DNA of 64,000 nt. Origin: Streptomyces sp. NRRL WC-3605. Lineage in GTDB: Bacteria; Actinomycetota; Actinomycetes; Streptomycetales; Streptomycetaceae. The notes beneath the pieces were generated by a model. The model saw only the letters and a program-made list of their open reading frames with translations, had not been told where the DNA came from and searched no databases. The DNA is taken from assembly GCF_001509795.1 (NCBI RefSeq), contig NZ_LLZN01000067.1:62001-126000 (forward strand), given 5' to 3'. Of the stretch, positions 54,661 through 62,730 are shown one piece after another (within the stretch, counting starts at the first letter, position 1; each line of letters starts with the position of its first letter). A program made the translations under genes and the position numbers.

Positions 54661-55908
54661 TCAGTCGTCGCCGTCCGCGTCACCGTCCGCGTCGTCCTGG
54701 GCGGCGGCCGGGGACGGCTGCACCGCCGGGTCCGAGGCGCCCGTGGTCGGCGGGGCCTCCGACGTCGTCCCCGCGCCCCCGGTGTCGTCCGGCGCGAACC
54801 ACATCATGCCGAGCAGCATCGCGGCCACGAACAGCAGCGCGCCCCCGGCCGTGGCGGCGATCCGGCGCGCGCCGAACCGGGTGGGGGCCGCGGACCGGCT
54901 CCGGGCCCGCGCACGCGACCGCCCGGGCGCCTGGGCCCGGGGGCGCGGCTCGGGGGCCGACTGTGCCGAGGGCAGCATGTACGTGGTCGGGCCGCCGGCG
55001 CCGCGCCGCCGCGACACGGGGGCGGGAGCGGGAGCAGGGGCGGCGGGTGCGGGGCGGGGGGACCGGGCGGCCGGCTCGGGGAGCGGCTCGGGGCGGCCCT
55101 GCCAGGCGCCGGCGGCGAACCAGTCGGCGGCCTGCTGGGCGCCCGGCCGGTGCTCGGGGTCCTTGGCGAGCAGACCCAGCAGATAGTTCTCGAAGGCGGG
55201 CGGCAGCCCGGCGACACCCAGCTCGCGCGGTGGCACGGGGGTGGCGTCCAGGTGCTGGTGCAGGATGGCGACGGCCGTGTCGGCGTTGAACGGCGGGCGC
55301 CCGGTGAGCAGTTGGTAGAGCACGCAGCCCAGCGCGTACACGTCGGAGGCGGGCCCCGCCGGCTTGCCCAGCGCCCGCTCCGGGGCGAGGTAGAGGCTGG
55401 TGCCGACGATCTGCCCGGTGGCGGTCAGTGCGGCACCGGGGTCGTCGAGGAAGCGGGCGATGCCGAAGTCGCCGATCTTGAGGGTGCCGTCGGCGTCCAG
55501 CAGCAGGTTGCCGGGCTTGATGTCCCGGTGGACGACGCCCTGCCGGTGCGCGGCGGCGAGTCCGGCGGCGGCCTGGGCGGCCATCCGGGCCACCCGGTCG
55601 GCGGGCTGGGCGCCGGACTGCGTGAGCACCCGCGCGAGGCTGTCGCCCTCGACGAGCTCCATCACCAGGTAGAGCTGGTTGTCGTGCTCGCCGAAGTCAC
55701 GGACCCCCACCACGTTGGGGTGGCCGATCCGTGAGGCGGTCCGGGCCTCCAGCCGGAACCGGGAGGCGGCGGTCGGGTCGGAGTCCTGGGGCAGCAGCAG
55801 CTTGACGGCCACCTGCCGGTCCAGGGTCTCGTCGTAGGCCCGCCAGACCTCCCCCATGCCACCGCGCCCGATCGACTCGATCAGCCGGTAGCGGCCCGCT
55901 ATCAGCAC
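54661..55908 (-). CDS. Hanks-type Ser/Thr protein kinase, membrane-anchored
   Basis: A 415-residue kinase: Gly loop IGRGGMGEVW (~13-22), VAVKL (Lys 36), HRDIKPGNLLL (catalytic loop), IGDFGIARFL (DFG), GTSLYLAPERALG and DVYALGCVLYQLL. A Pro/Ala/Arg linker (~275-345) leads to one membrane helix (GALLFVAAMLLGMMWFA, ~353-369) and a short acidic outer tail ending DDADGDADGDD. There are no PASTA repeats, so the signal is not peptidoglycan as in PknB. Start is GTG 55908. It converges with tetR over 20 bp. Confidence 0.92.
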   Translation of the reverse strand: MLIAGRYRLIESIGRGGMGEVWRAYDETLDRQVAVKLLLPQDSDPTAASRFRLEARTASRIGHPNVVGVRDFGEHDNQLYLVMELVEGDSLARVLTQSGAQPADRVARMAAQAAAGLAAAHRQGVVHRDIKPGNLLLDADGTLKIGDFGIARFLDDPGAALTATGQIVGTSLYLAPERALGKPAGPASDVYALGCVLYQLLTGRPPFNADTAVAILHQHLDATPVPPRELGVAGLPPAFENYLLGLLAKDPEHRPGAQQAADWFAAGAWQGRPEPLPEPAARSPRPAPAAPAPAPAPVSRRRGAGGPTTYMLPSAQSAPEPRPRAQAPGRSRARARSRSAAPTRFGARRIAATAGGALLFVAAMLLGMMWFAPDDTGGAGTTSEAPPTTGASDPAVQPSPAAAQDDADGDADGDD

Positions 55909-56075
55909 CTGTTCCCATCCTCATGCCGGGGGACGTGTGGGTCGCCGCGGCCACAACTCGCCCCGTGGGAAAGGGCGATGACTGGGGGTGCCGCAGCCGC
56001 CCCAGCATACTGGCGCAGTGGATCACCGGTGCCGCGTCCGCCGCCCGCCCGCCGGCCGCCCCACGGCCGGTCCGG

Positions 56076-57176
56076 TCAGTGCGCGATGGCGGCGTACCCC
56101 TCGACCTCGCGCGGGTCGCGCGGGCCGGGCCCCACATAGCGCGCGGAGGGGCGGACGAGGCGGCCGGTGCGCTTCTGCTCCAGGATGTGCGCGGACCAGC
56201 CCGCCGTACGGGCGCACGAGAACATGGACGTGAACATGTGCGCCGGGACCTCGGCGAAGTCCAGCACGATCGCGGCCCAGAACTCGACGTTGGTGGCGAG
56301 CACCCGGTCCGGGCGGCGGCTGTGCAGCTCCGCCAGGGCCGCCTTCTCCAGCGCCTCGGCGACCTCGAAGCGGGGGGCGCCGAGCTCCCGCGCGGTGCGG
56401 CGCAGCACCCGCGCGCGGGGGTCCTCGGCACGGTAGACGCGGTGCCCGAAGCCCATCAGGCGCTCGCCCCGGTCGAGCGTCTGCCGCACGTACGCCTCGG
56501 CGTCCCCGGTGCGCTCGATCTCCTCGATCATGTGCAGCACCCGGGAGGGTGCCCCGCCGTGCAGCGGACCGGACATGGCGCCCACGGCACCGGAGAGCGC
56601 CGCCGCCACGTCGGCGCCGGTGGAGGCGATGACGCGGGCCGTGAAGGTGGAGGCGTTCATGCCGTGCTCGGCGGCGGACGTCCAGTAGGCGTCGACGGCG
56701 GCCACGTGCTTGGGGTCGGGCTCGCCGCGCCAGCGGATCATGAAGCGCTCGACGACGGACTGCGCCTTGTCGATCTCGCGCTGCGGCACCATGGGCAGGC
56801 CCTGGCCGCGCGCGGACTGGGCGACGTAGGACAGGGCCATGACGGCGGCCCGGGCGAGGTCGTCGCGCGCCTGCCGCTCGTCGATGTCCAGGAGCGGTTT
56901 CAGGCCCCACACGGGCGCCAGCATGGCGAGCGCGGACTGCACGTCGACGCGGATGTCGCCGGAGTGCACGGGGATCGGGAAGGGCTCGGCGGGCGGCAGC
57001 CCGGGACGGAAGGCGCCGTCGACGAGCAGCCCCCAGACGTTGCCGAACGAGACGTGACCGACGAGGTCCTCGATGTCGACGCCGCGGTACCTGAGCGCGC
57101 CGCCCTCCTTGTCGGGTTCGGCGATCTCCGTCTCGAACGCGACGACTCCCTCGAGCCCGGGTACGAAGTCGGACAT
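56076..57176 (-). CDS. Citrate synthase (second, short type)
   Basis: A 366-residue citrate synthase: VPGLEGVVAFETEIAEPDKE at the start, GPLHGGAPSRVLHMI (His, ~220), MGFGHRVYRAEDPRARVL (His, ~260) and FTSMFSCARTAGWSAHILEQ near the end (the catalytic Asp position is not obvious in this quote). It condenses oxaloacetate and acetyl-CoA; the short form equals what is called citrate synthase 2 in S. coelicolor, and a methylcitrate activity cannot be excluded. ATG 57176 follows GAGGAG. It is divergent from pdxH across 331 bp. Confidence 0.9.
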   Translation of the reverse strand: MSDFVPGLEGVVAFETEIAEPDKEGGALRYRGVDIEDLVGHVSFGNVWGLLVDGAFRPGLPPAEPFPIPVHSGDIRVDVQSALAMLAPVWGLKPLLDIDERQARDDLARAAVMALSYVAQSARGQGLPMVPQREIDKAQSVVERFMIRWRGEPDPKHVAAVDAYWTSAAEHGMNASTFTARVIASTGADVAAALSGAVGAMSGPLHGGAPSRVLHMIEEIERTGDAEAYVRQTLDRGERLMGFGHRVYRAEDPRARVLRRTARELGAPRFEVAEALEKAALAELHSRRPDRVLATNVEFWAAIVLDFAEVPAHMFTSMFSCARTAGWSAHILEQKRTGRLVRPSARYVGPGPRDPREVEGYAAIAH

Positions 57177-57507
57177 CAGGCGGCTCCTCGTGACGGTTGC
57201 GGCGGATGGTGTTGTGGTGGTGGGACGACACTCGTGCGGCCGGTGGAACGGGATCGCGCCCCCGGCGGATCCACGGTCACGGACCCGCCTCCCGGATCGT
57301 CCGGGTGCCGCGGGCCTCGTCGGACTCGCGGTCCGGGGCGTATCCCTGTGATGCCCCGTGCGCCCGGTGCTCATCCAACCCGGGCCACATCCCCGAACGA
57401 TATCCCTGAGTGCCACTTTTGGGGAGGTCTCGCGGCACTCAGTGCCATGCGGGGACCCGGCGGCGACCGTCCCCTGCGCCACGTCCGTCATACGGCAGGA
57501 TGACCGC
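57177..57507. promoter_or_regulatory. 331-bp divergent control region between citrate synthase and pdxH
   Basis: Contains inverted repeat CTGAGTGCC (57406-57414) and GGCACTCAG (57434-57442), and the latter is also the left part of GGCACT-C-AGTGCC (57434-57446), so three half-sites of GGCACT/AGTGCC occur within 41 bp. A related TATCCCTG-N-G block occurs twice (near 57340 and 57400). Near pdxH, CAGGAT (57496-57501) ends 6 nt before the GTG. No gene is seen here. Confidence 0.5.
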
Positions 57508-58197
57508 GTGACCGACCCAGACGCCTCCCTCGATCCCGCCGCGCCCGATCTCGACCCGGCCGCGATGCGCAAGCACTACCGGGCCGAGGGCCTCGCCGAG
57601 CGCGACCTGGCCGACGGCCCGGTGGAACAGTTCGCGCGCTGGTTCCGGCAGGCCGCGGCACAGGCCCACCTCTTCGAACCCAACGCCATGATCGTCTCCA
57701 CGGCCGACGGCGACGGCCGGCCCAGCGCGCGCACCGTCCTGCTGAAGCAGTTCGACGAGCGGGGCTTCGTCTTCTACACCAACTACGAGTCCCGCAAGGC
57801 CCGCGACCTCGCCGAGAACCCGTACGTCTCGCTGCTGTTCCCCTGGCATCCGATGGCCCGCCAGGTGATCGTCACGGGCGTCGCGCGGCGCACCGGGCGG
57901 GACGAGACCGCCGCCTACTTCCGCACCCGGCCGCACGGCTCCCAGCTGGGGGCCTGGGCCAGCGGCCAGTCGTCCGTCATCGCCTCCCGCGCCGAGCTCG
58001 ACGCGTCGTACGCGGAGCTCGCGGCCCGCTATCCCGAGGGTGTGGAACAGGTGCCGGTGCCGCCGCACTGGGGGGGCTTCCGGGTCGCGCCGAGCACGGT
58101 CGAGTTCTGGCAGGGCCGGGAGAACCGGCTGCACGACCGGTTGCGGTACGTGGCGGAGCCCGACGGCGGCTGGCGGGTGGAGCGGCTCAGCCCCTGA
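57508..58197 (+). CDS. pdxH: Pyridoxine/pyridoxamine 5'-phosphate oxidase
   Basis: A 229-residue FMN flavoprotein: [20 protein letters not shown] at the N-terminus, [39 protein letters not shown] (FMN site), [16 protein letters not shown] and [20 protein letters not shown] with C-terminal [19 protein letters not shown]. It oxidises PNP or PMP to PLP, vitamin B6 cofactor. GTG 58197's opposite end: the start is GTG 57508, 6 nt after CAGGAT, so probably a leaderless mRNA. Its neighbour ridA (58540) detoxifies reactive products of PLP enzymes, an attractive functional link. Confidence 0.95.
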   Translation: MTDPDASLDPAAPDLDPAAMRKHYRAEGLAERDLADGPVEQFARWFRQAAAQAHLFEPNAMIVSTADGDGRPSARTVLLKQFDERGFVFYTNYESRKARDLAENPYVSLLFPWHPMARQVIVTGVARRTGRDETAAYFRTRPHGSQLGAWASGQSSVIASRAELDASYAELAARYPEGVEQVPVPPHWGGFRVAPSTVEFWQGRENRLHDRLRYVAEPDGGWRVERLSP

Positions 58198-58239
58198 GCG
58201 GTCCGGCCCCGGGCGGCCGGGGCGGCCCCGGAAACGCAG

Positions 58240-58310
58240 CGACCCGCGAGCTCTGGTCCCTCCGCCGGGGCGGGGGAGCCGGCCGGACGTACCGGCGAGC
58301 TCGCGGGTCG
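58240..58310 (-). repeat. Inverted repeat forming a large stem at the 3' end of the minigene transcript
   Basis: CGACCCGCGAGCTC (58240-58253) is exactly repeated in reverse complement at 58297-58310, enclosing 43 nt that can pair further (CCGCC/GGCGG-rich). It lies after pdxH and, on the minus strand, downstream of the 12-codon minigene, so it may end that transcript or pdxH. A smaller hairpin (GCGTGT/ACACGC) lies near 58335-58355. Confidence 0.55.
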
Positions 58311-58388
58311 GGTGACTGCGTGGAATTGGCCGGCTGCGTGTATCACTCACACGCTGGTCCGGCACCGCACGTGGTGGGTGACGGGCCG

Positions 58389-58427
58389 CTAGCCCGCAGC
58401 CACCTCTTCCGTCCGGTATGCATACAT
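58389..58427 (-). CDS. Candidate minigene encoding a 12-residue peptide
   Basis: The minus strand has GGAAAGGAGGTG (58448-58437), a match of 10 or more bases to the 16S rRNA 3' end, 9 nt before an ATG (58427-58425). The frame reads M-Y-A-Y-R-T-E-E-V-A-A-G then TAG. A consensus promoter lies just upstream and stable hairpins downstream (58240-58310). Such strong signals on a 12-codon frame suggest a leader peptide, a regulatory peptide or an sRNA that titrates ribosomes. No larger downstream gene follows on this strand (pdxH converges). The peptide resembles nothing I know. Confidence 0.5.
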   Translation of the reverse strand: MYAYRTEEVAAG

Positions 58428-58460
58428 CTGCCGAACCACCTCCTTTCCGAAGTACAGCCC

Positions 58461-58489
58461 ACCTTAAGAACCCCACCGGCCACGCTCAA
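58461..58489 (-). promoter_or_regulatory. Consensus promoter for the minus-strand minigene
   Basis: TTGAGC (58489-58484), a 17-nt spacer and TAAGGT (58466-58461) give a near-ideal HrdB-type promoter reading left. The start would be about 58454, only a few nt before the Shine-Dalgarno sequence. It is back to back with the ridA promoter (TTGGAC 58502-58507, TAGCGT 58527-58532). Confidence 0.65.
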
Positions 58490-58539
58490 CCCCTTTTTTT
58501 CTTGGACGCCGGCGACCCCTCTCACCTAGCGTTCCGCGC

Positions 58540-58950
58540 ATGACGGAGCGAGGCGGGGTGCGGACGGCGATCCTGAGCGGATCGACGTTCGAGGAGCAGA
58601 TCGGGTACGCGCGGGCGGTGGTCGACGGCGACCGGGTGCACGTGTCCGGCACGACCGGGTTCGACTACACGACGATGACCATCTCCGAGGACGTGGTGGA
58701 GCAGGCCGAGCAATGCCTGCGCAACGTGGGGGCGGCGCTCCAGGAGGCGGGGGCCACCTTCGCCGACGTGGTGCGGGTGCGCTATCTGCTGCCCGACCGG
58801 GACGACTTCGAGCCCTGCTGGCCGGTGCTGCGCCGGTACTTCGGCGAGGTGCGCCCGGCGGCGACGATGATGGTGTGCGGGCTCTCCGACCCGCGGATGC
58901 GCATCGAGATCGAGGTCTGTGCCAGGAAGGGGAGTGGGACGGGTGCCTGA
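58540..58950 (+). CDS. RidA-family enamine/imine deaminase
   Basis: A 136-residue RidA/YjgF protein: RVHVSGTTGFDYTTMTISED, VVEQAEQCLRNVGAALQEAG and PAATMMVCGLSDPRMRIEIE. The last stretch usually holds the catalytic Arg (R in PRMRIEIE). It hydrolyses reactive enamines made by PLP enzymes. ATG 58540 lies 7 nt after TAGCGT, leaderless by appearance. The GNAT gene overlaps its 3' end by 8 bp, giving a two-gene unit, and pdxH lies upstream. Confidence 0.9.
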   Translation: MTERGGVRTAILSGSTFEEQIGYARAVVDGDRVHVSGTTGFDYTTMTISEDVVEQAEQCLRNVGAALQEAGATFADVVRVRYLLPDRDDFEPCWPVLRRYFGEVRPAATMMVCGLSDPRMRIEIEVCARKGSGTGA

Positions 58951-59440
58951 GCCGAGGATCGTGCCGGTGGACGGCGAGAAGGCGCTCCAGGAGTGGCGGC
59001 ACGTCCACAACGTCATCGTGCCGCCCGCCGCGCTGAGTCTCGACGAGGTGCGCGAGCGCGCCGGACGGTACCGCCTGCGCAACGCGTACGTGGGCGACGT
59101 CCTCGTCGGCTGCTCGACCGTGCGTCCGCCGCAGGGGGAGGACGCGGTCGCCACGGTCATCGCGCGCGTGCTGCCCGGCCACCGGGGGAGCGGGTACGGC
59201 ACGGCCCTCTACGTGGACGGGCTCGCCCACGCGCGGGCGCTGGGGGCCCGGGCCGTCGAGACGTGCGTACTGGCCGTCAACGAGGACGGGCTGCGGTTCG
59301 CGCGGGCCCGGGGCTTCGTCGAGACCGACCGCTATGTGCTGGACGGAGCCACCGAAGAATGGGTGGACCTGCGGCTGGAGCTGCCGGAGGCGCCCGGTAC
59401 AACGATTCCTTCAATCTTGCGGGAACCCGGTGTGTGCTGA
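58943..59440 (+). CDS. GNAT-family N-acetyltransferase
   Basis: A 165-residue acetyltransferase with the acetyl-CoA loop VLPGHRGSGYGTALYVDGLA (~75-94) and the downstream NEDGLRFARARGFVETDRYV. The substrate is unknown. GTG 58943 is chosen because it overlaps the ridA stop; a start at 58919 in the same frame lies inside ridA. It is translationally coupled to ridA. Confidence 0.88.
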   Translation: MPEPRIVPVDGEKALQEWRHVHNVIVPPAALSLDEVRERAGRYRLRNAYVGDVLVGCSTVRPPQGEDAVATVIARVLPGHRGSGYGTALYVDGLAHARALGARAVETCVLAVNEDGLRFARARGFVETDRYVLDGATEEWVDLRLELPEAPGTTIPSILREPGVC

Positions 59441-59518
59441 GTCACGTTCCAGTTAGATGAGGGTGAGTGAGCGAACCGGCGCGCCGTACCGACGGGCGCG
59501 GCTTGGCAGGGGGTCCAG

Positions 59519-60949
59519 GTGAGTGCTTCCCGGCGTAGTGGGACCACCGACGAGCTGGGACCGGACGAACCCGAGCGGGACGGTCCGGACGAGTCGTCGG
59601 CCGGTGGCGAGGGTTCGGCGGGCGGGTCCGATCTGCTGGCCGCCCTGCTGGACGGGATGGACGCGGCCCTGTGCGCCTTCGACGCGGACGGCGTCCTGAC
59701 CCACTGGAACCGCGAGGCGGAGCGCATCCTCGGCTGGACCGCCGCCGAGGCCGTCGGCCGGCACGGCTTCGCCGGCTGGGCTGTGCGCCCTGCGGACGCG
59801 GAGGAGGTCGAGACGCGGCTGATGTCCGCGATGCGCTCCCCCGGCCGCCAGGTGCACGAGTTCGCCCTGCTGACCAAGGACGGCGGCCGGGTCCTGGTGC
59901 GCACCCAGTCGGCCGCCGTGCGCGGCCCGGACGGCGAGCCCGCCGGGGTGTACTGCGCCTTCAGCGAGGTGCACACCCAGATCGACCTGGAGCGGTCCAT
60001 CGCGCTGAGCGAGGCGCTCTTCGAGGACGCGTCCTGGGGCGTGGTGCTCGTCGACGCCGACCTGCGCCCCGCCGTCGTGAACGCCCACGCGGCCCGCGCC
60101 CTCGGCATCGGCCGCACCTCCGTGCTCGGCCGGCCCCTCGGCGATCTGCTCGCCCAGGGCGTGGAGGAGCTGGAGAGCGCCCTCACCCATGTGCTGGCGG
60201 AGGGCGCGCCGCCCGCCCCGGCCGAGATCTGGGTGAGCGTGCGCACCCCGGAGGGCGACCGGCGCCGCTGCTGGCGGTGCGGGTTCGTCCGGCTCGCCTC
60301 GCCGCTCGCGGAGGAGCCGGTGCCGCTCGGCGTCGGCTGGTTCTTCCAGGACGTCACCGAGGCCAAGCAGACCAAGCAGGAGGCGGCGCTCCTGCGCTTC
60401 CGGGCCAACCAGCTGCACCGCGCGGCGCGGGCCGCCGCCGAGTGCGAGGACCCCGCCGAGGCGGCGACCGTCCACCTGGACTTCGCGCTCGCCGGCTTCG
60501 CCGACCACGCCCTGATCGACCGGGTCGCGGGCGGCGCGCTGCGCGACGCGGAGACCGCGGACCCGGTCCGGCTGGTCCGGGTCGCGGTGACGCCGTCCGG
60601 CAGCCCGGGCCCCTCCCGGCTCGGCGGCGAGGCCGGTCTGCCCGTGCGCTACGGCGAGGGGCACCCGGCGCTCCAGTGCGTGGCACGGACGGGGTCGGTC
60701 CGGGCGGCGGCCGGCGACGTGCCGCCCGAGCGGGCGCGCGCCTGGGCCGTGAGCCGGCAGTGGCCGGCGGACGCGGTGTACGCCCTGTGCGCGGTGCTGC
60801 GCAGCCGGGGCCGGACGCTGGGCGTCGTGACGTTCCTGCGCGGCGCGGGCCGCACCGCGTTCGAGCGGAGCGACGCCGTGTACGCGGAGGACGTGGCGGT
60901 GCGCATCGCCTCCGCGCTGGACCTGGCGGGAGCGGCGGACACCCCGTAG
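59519..60949 (+). CDS. Sensor protein with two PAS domains and a GAF-like C-terminus
   Basis: A 476-residue protein. PAS1 covers ~40-160 (DAALCAFDADGVLTHWNREA, ILGWTAAEAVGRHGFAGW), PAS2 ~175-285 (SWGVVLVDADLRPAVVNAHA) and a GAF-like region ~320-470. No kinase, phosphatase, GGDEF or DNA-binding domain is present, so it must act through a partner; in Streptomyces similar front ends usually precede PP2C phosphatase or kinase domains. GTG 59519 has GGGGGTCCAGGTG directly before. The stop codon lies in the first of three 25-bp tandem repeats. Confidence 0.85.
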   Translation: MSASRRSGTTDELGPDEPERDGPDESSAGGEGSAGGSDLLAALLDGMDAALCAFDADGVLTHWNREAERILGWTAAEAVGRHGFAGWAVRPADAEEVETRLMSAMRSPGRQVHEFALLTKDGGRVLVRTQSAAVRGPDGEPAGVYCAFSEVHTQIDLERSIALSEALFEDASWGVVLVDADLRPAVVNAHAARALGIGRTSVLGRPLGDLLAQGVEELESALTHVLAEGAPPAPAEIWVSVRTPEGDRRRCWRCGFVRLASPLAEEPVPLGVGWFFQDVTEAKQTKQEAALLRFRANQLHRAARAAAECEDPAEAATVHLDFALAGFADHALIDRVAGGALRDAETADPVRLVRVAVTPSGSPGPSRLGGEAGLPVRYGEGHPALQCVARTGSVRAAAGDVPPERARAWAVSRQWPADAVYALCAVLRSRGRTLGVVTFLRGAGRTAFERSDAVYAEDVAVRIASALDLAGAADTP

Positions 60950-61002
60950 GGCGGGAGCGGCGGACACCCCGTAGGACGGGACCGGCGGACACCCCGTGGG
61001 AG
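60928..61002 (+). repeat. Three 25-bp tandem repeats spanning the PAS gene stop codon
   Basis: Copies at 60928-60952, 60953-60977 and 60978-61002 read GGGAGCGGCGGACACCCCGT plus five variable bases. The first copy ends the coding sequence (stop TAG at 60947-60949); the others are 3' non-coding and diverge at one to four positions. The pattern looks like replication slippage; number of copies may vary between strains. Confidence 0.85.
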
Positions 61003-61030
61003 TGCCCGCGCCCGGCCGGTGCCGAGGTGG

Positions 61031-61786
61031 TCAGTGCCGGTAGAAGATCCGGTCGCCGTACTCCTCGAAGATCGAGCGGTTCCACTCGTGGCCGCCGTCC
61101 ACGTTGCCCGAGCGCAGCAGCGGGACCTCGATGCCGCGGGCGGCCAGCGAGGCGGCGGCGGTCGCCATGACGGCCTGCATCAGCGCCGAGGTGACCACCG
61201 TGGACGCCGGGGCGAAGGGCGCCGGGATGGTGTCGAGGGTCAGCTCCGCGTCGCCGACCGCGATCTTCGAGTCGAGGACGACGTCACAGTGGTCCTTCAG
61301 GAAGGTGCCCGAGGAGTGCCGGGACGTCGTCTGCGCGGCGTACGCCACCGACGTCAGGCCGACGACCCGCACCCCGAGCGAGCGCGCGTGCCGGGCCATC
61401 TCCACCGGCAGCGCGTTGCGGCCGGACAGCGAGACGACCACGAGCGCGTCGCCCGCGCGCAGCGGCGAGCTGTCCAGCACGGCGGTCGCGAGCCCGTCGA
61501 CGCGTTCGAGGGCGGAGCCCAGCGTGGCGGGCACGACGTCCACGCCCACGGCGCCCGGCACCGCGAGCAGGTTCATCAGGGCGAGGCCGCCCGCGCGGTA
61601 GACGACGTCCTGGGCGGCGAGGGAGGAGTGCCCGGCGCCGAAGGCGAACAGCCGCCCCCCGCCGGCGACCGTGTCCGCGAGCAGGGTGCCGGCCGCCTCG
61701 ACGGCCTCCGCCTCCTCGGCACGGGCCCGCTGGAGCAGGCCGATCGCGGCGTCGAAGAACTGCTCGGCCGGCGTGCTGTCGCTCAT
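61031..61786 (-). CDS. SIS-domain (UPF0309-type) sugar-phosphate-binding protein
   Basis: A 251-residue SIS protein: LLADTVAGGGRLFAFGAGHSS (~37-57), VVSLSGRNALPVEMARHA (~121, phosphosugar loop), VVGLTSVAYAAQ and MATAAASLAARGIEVPLLRS. It matches the UPF0309 family, uncharacterised sugar isomerase-like proteins; the S. coelicolor counterpart I recall is SCO4393. ATG 61786 follows GGAGGG. It is divergent from dmdR1 over 251 bp. It belongs to the same superfamily as the MurR SIS domain at the window's start but lacks an HTH. Confidence 0.9.
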   Translation of the reverse strand: MSDSTPAEQFFDAAIGLLQRARAEEAEAVEAAGTLLADTVAGGGRLFAFGAGHSSLAAQDVVYRAGGLALMNLLAVPGAVGVDVVPATLGSALERVDGLATAVLDSSPLRAGDALVVVSLSGRNALPVEMARHARSLGVRVVGLTSVAYAAQTTSRHSSGTFLKDHCDVVLDSKIAVGDAELTLDTIPAPFAPASTVVTSALMQAVMATAAASLAARGIEVPLLRSGNVDGGHEWNRSIFEEYGDRIFYRH

Positions 61787-61832
61787 GCGGGGCCCTCCGG
61801 GGTGCCGGGTGTGCGTCGGGGTGTGCCGCGGA

Positions 61833-62591
61833 TCACCGTGCGGTCTGGACCACTGCGGTGTCAATACGGGGTGCCGGCGCGGCGGCCGGGCCCCCGGGCG
61901 CCGGGCGGCGTCCGGGTTTCGGTGGCGCGGCACGGTTGTCAGTGCCATCCGGCAGAATTGAGTCAGGGCCAGCGCACGCGCCGCGGAGCTGTCTCGCTTC
62001 CGGCTGAGCCAAACGCAGAGCTAATCGAGGGGCACGTATGTCCGGACTGATCGACACCACGGAGATGTATCTCCGCACCATCCTCGAGCTGGAGGAGGAA
62101 GGTGTGGTCCCCATGCGCGCCCGGATCGCCGAGCGGCTGGACCAGAGCGGGCCGACCGTGAGCCAGACCGTGGCCCGGATGGAGCGGGACGGCCTGGTGT
62201 CCGTCGCCACCGACCGGCACCTGGAGCTCACCGACGAGGGGCGCCGCCTGGCCACGCGCGTCATGCGCAAGCACCGCCTGGCCGAGTGTCTGCTGGTCGA
62301 CGTGATCGGCCTGGAGTGGGAGCAGGTGCACGCCGAGGCGTGCCGCTGGGAGCACGTGATGAGCGAGGCCGTGGAGCGGCGCGTGCTGGAGCTGCTGCGC
62401 CACCCCACGGAGTCGCCGTACGGCAACCCCATCCCGGGCCTGGAGGAGCTGGGCGAGAAGGACGGCGCCGACCCCTTCCTCGACGAGGGCATGGTGTCGC
62501 TGGCCGACCTGGACCCGGGCGCCGACGGCAAGACGGTGGTCGTGCGCCGGATCGGCGAGCCGATCCAGACCGACGCCCAGCTGATGTACAC
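61833..62591 (-). other. Antisense ORF over dmdR1 (possible Adm-like gene)
   Basis: An open frame of 252 codons (GTG 62591) runs antisense to most of dmdR1 and into the upstream region. In S. coelicolor an antiparallel gene pair dmdR1/adm has been described, with adm affecting siderophore and antibiotic production. The protein here is Ser/Arg-rich (e.g. SSSSTRRSTAS) and looks like a GC-driven shadow frame, so coding is not established by sequence alone. Confidence 0.25.
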
Positions 62592-62730
62592 GCTGCGCCG
62601 GGCGGGCGTGCAGCCCGGCTCGGTGGTGAGCGTGACCGAGTCGGCGGGCGGTGTCCTGGTCGGCAGCAGCGGCGAGGCGGCCGAGCTGGACTCGGAGGTC
62701 GCCTCCCACGTGTTCGTCGCGAAGCGCTAG
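62038..62730 (+). CDS. dmdR1: DtxR-family iron-dependent regulator (DmdR1)
   Basis: A 230-residue DtxR/IdeR regulator: wHTH ~1-65 (IDTTEMYLRTILELEEEGVV, QSGPTVSQTVARMERDGLV), dimer/metal domain with HRLAECLLVD and EACRWEHVMSEAVERRV (metal ligands Cys, Glu, His), and a C-terminal SH3-like domain (~140-230). With Fe2+ it represses siderophore genes such as those for desferrioxamine. ATG 62038 follows GAGGGG. The stop TAG is inside the palindromic element at 62727-62786. No iron box is seen in front of it. Confidence 0.95.
   Translation: MSGLIDTTEMYLRTILELEEEGVVPMRARIAERLDQSGPTVSQTVARMERDGLVSVATDRHLELTDEGRRLATRVMRKHRLAECLLVDVIGLEWEQVHAEACRWEHVMSEAVERRVLELLRHPTESPYGNPIPGLEELGEKDGADPFLDEGMVSLADLDPGADGKTVVVRRIGEPIQTDAQLMYTLRRAGVQPGSVVSVTESAGGVLVGSSGEAAELDSEVASHVFVAKR

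Noticed and set aside
61787..62037. DtxR iron box before dmdR1
   Set aside because: No TTAGGTTAG-type palindrome is present between the SIS gene and dmdR1.
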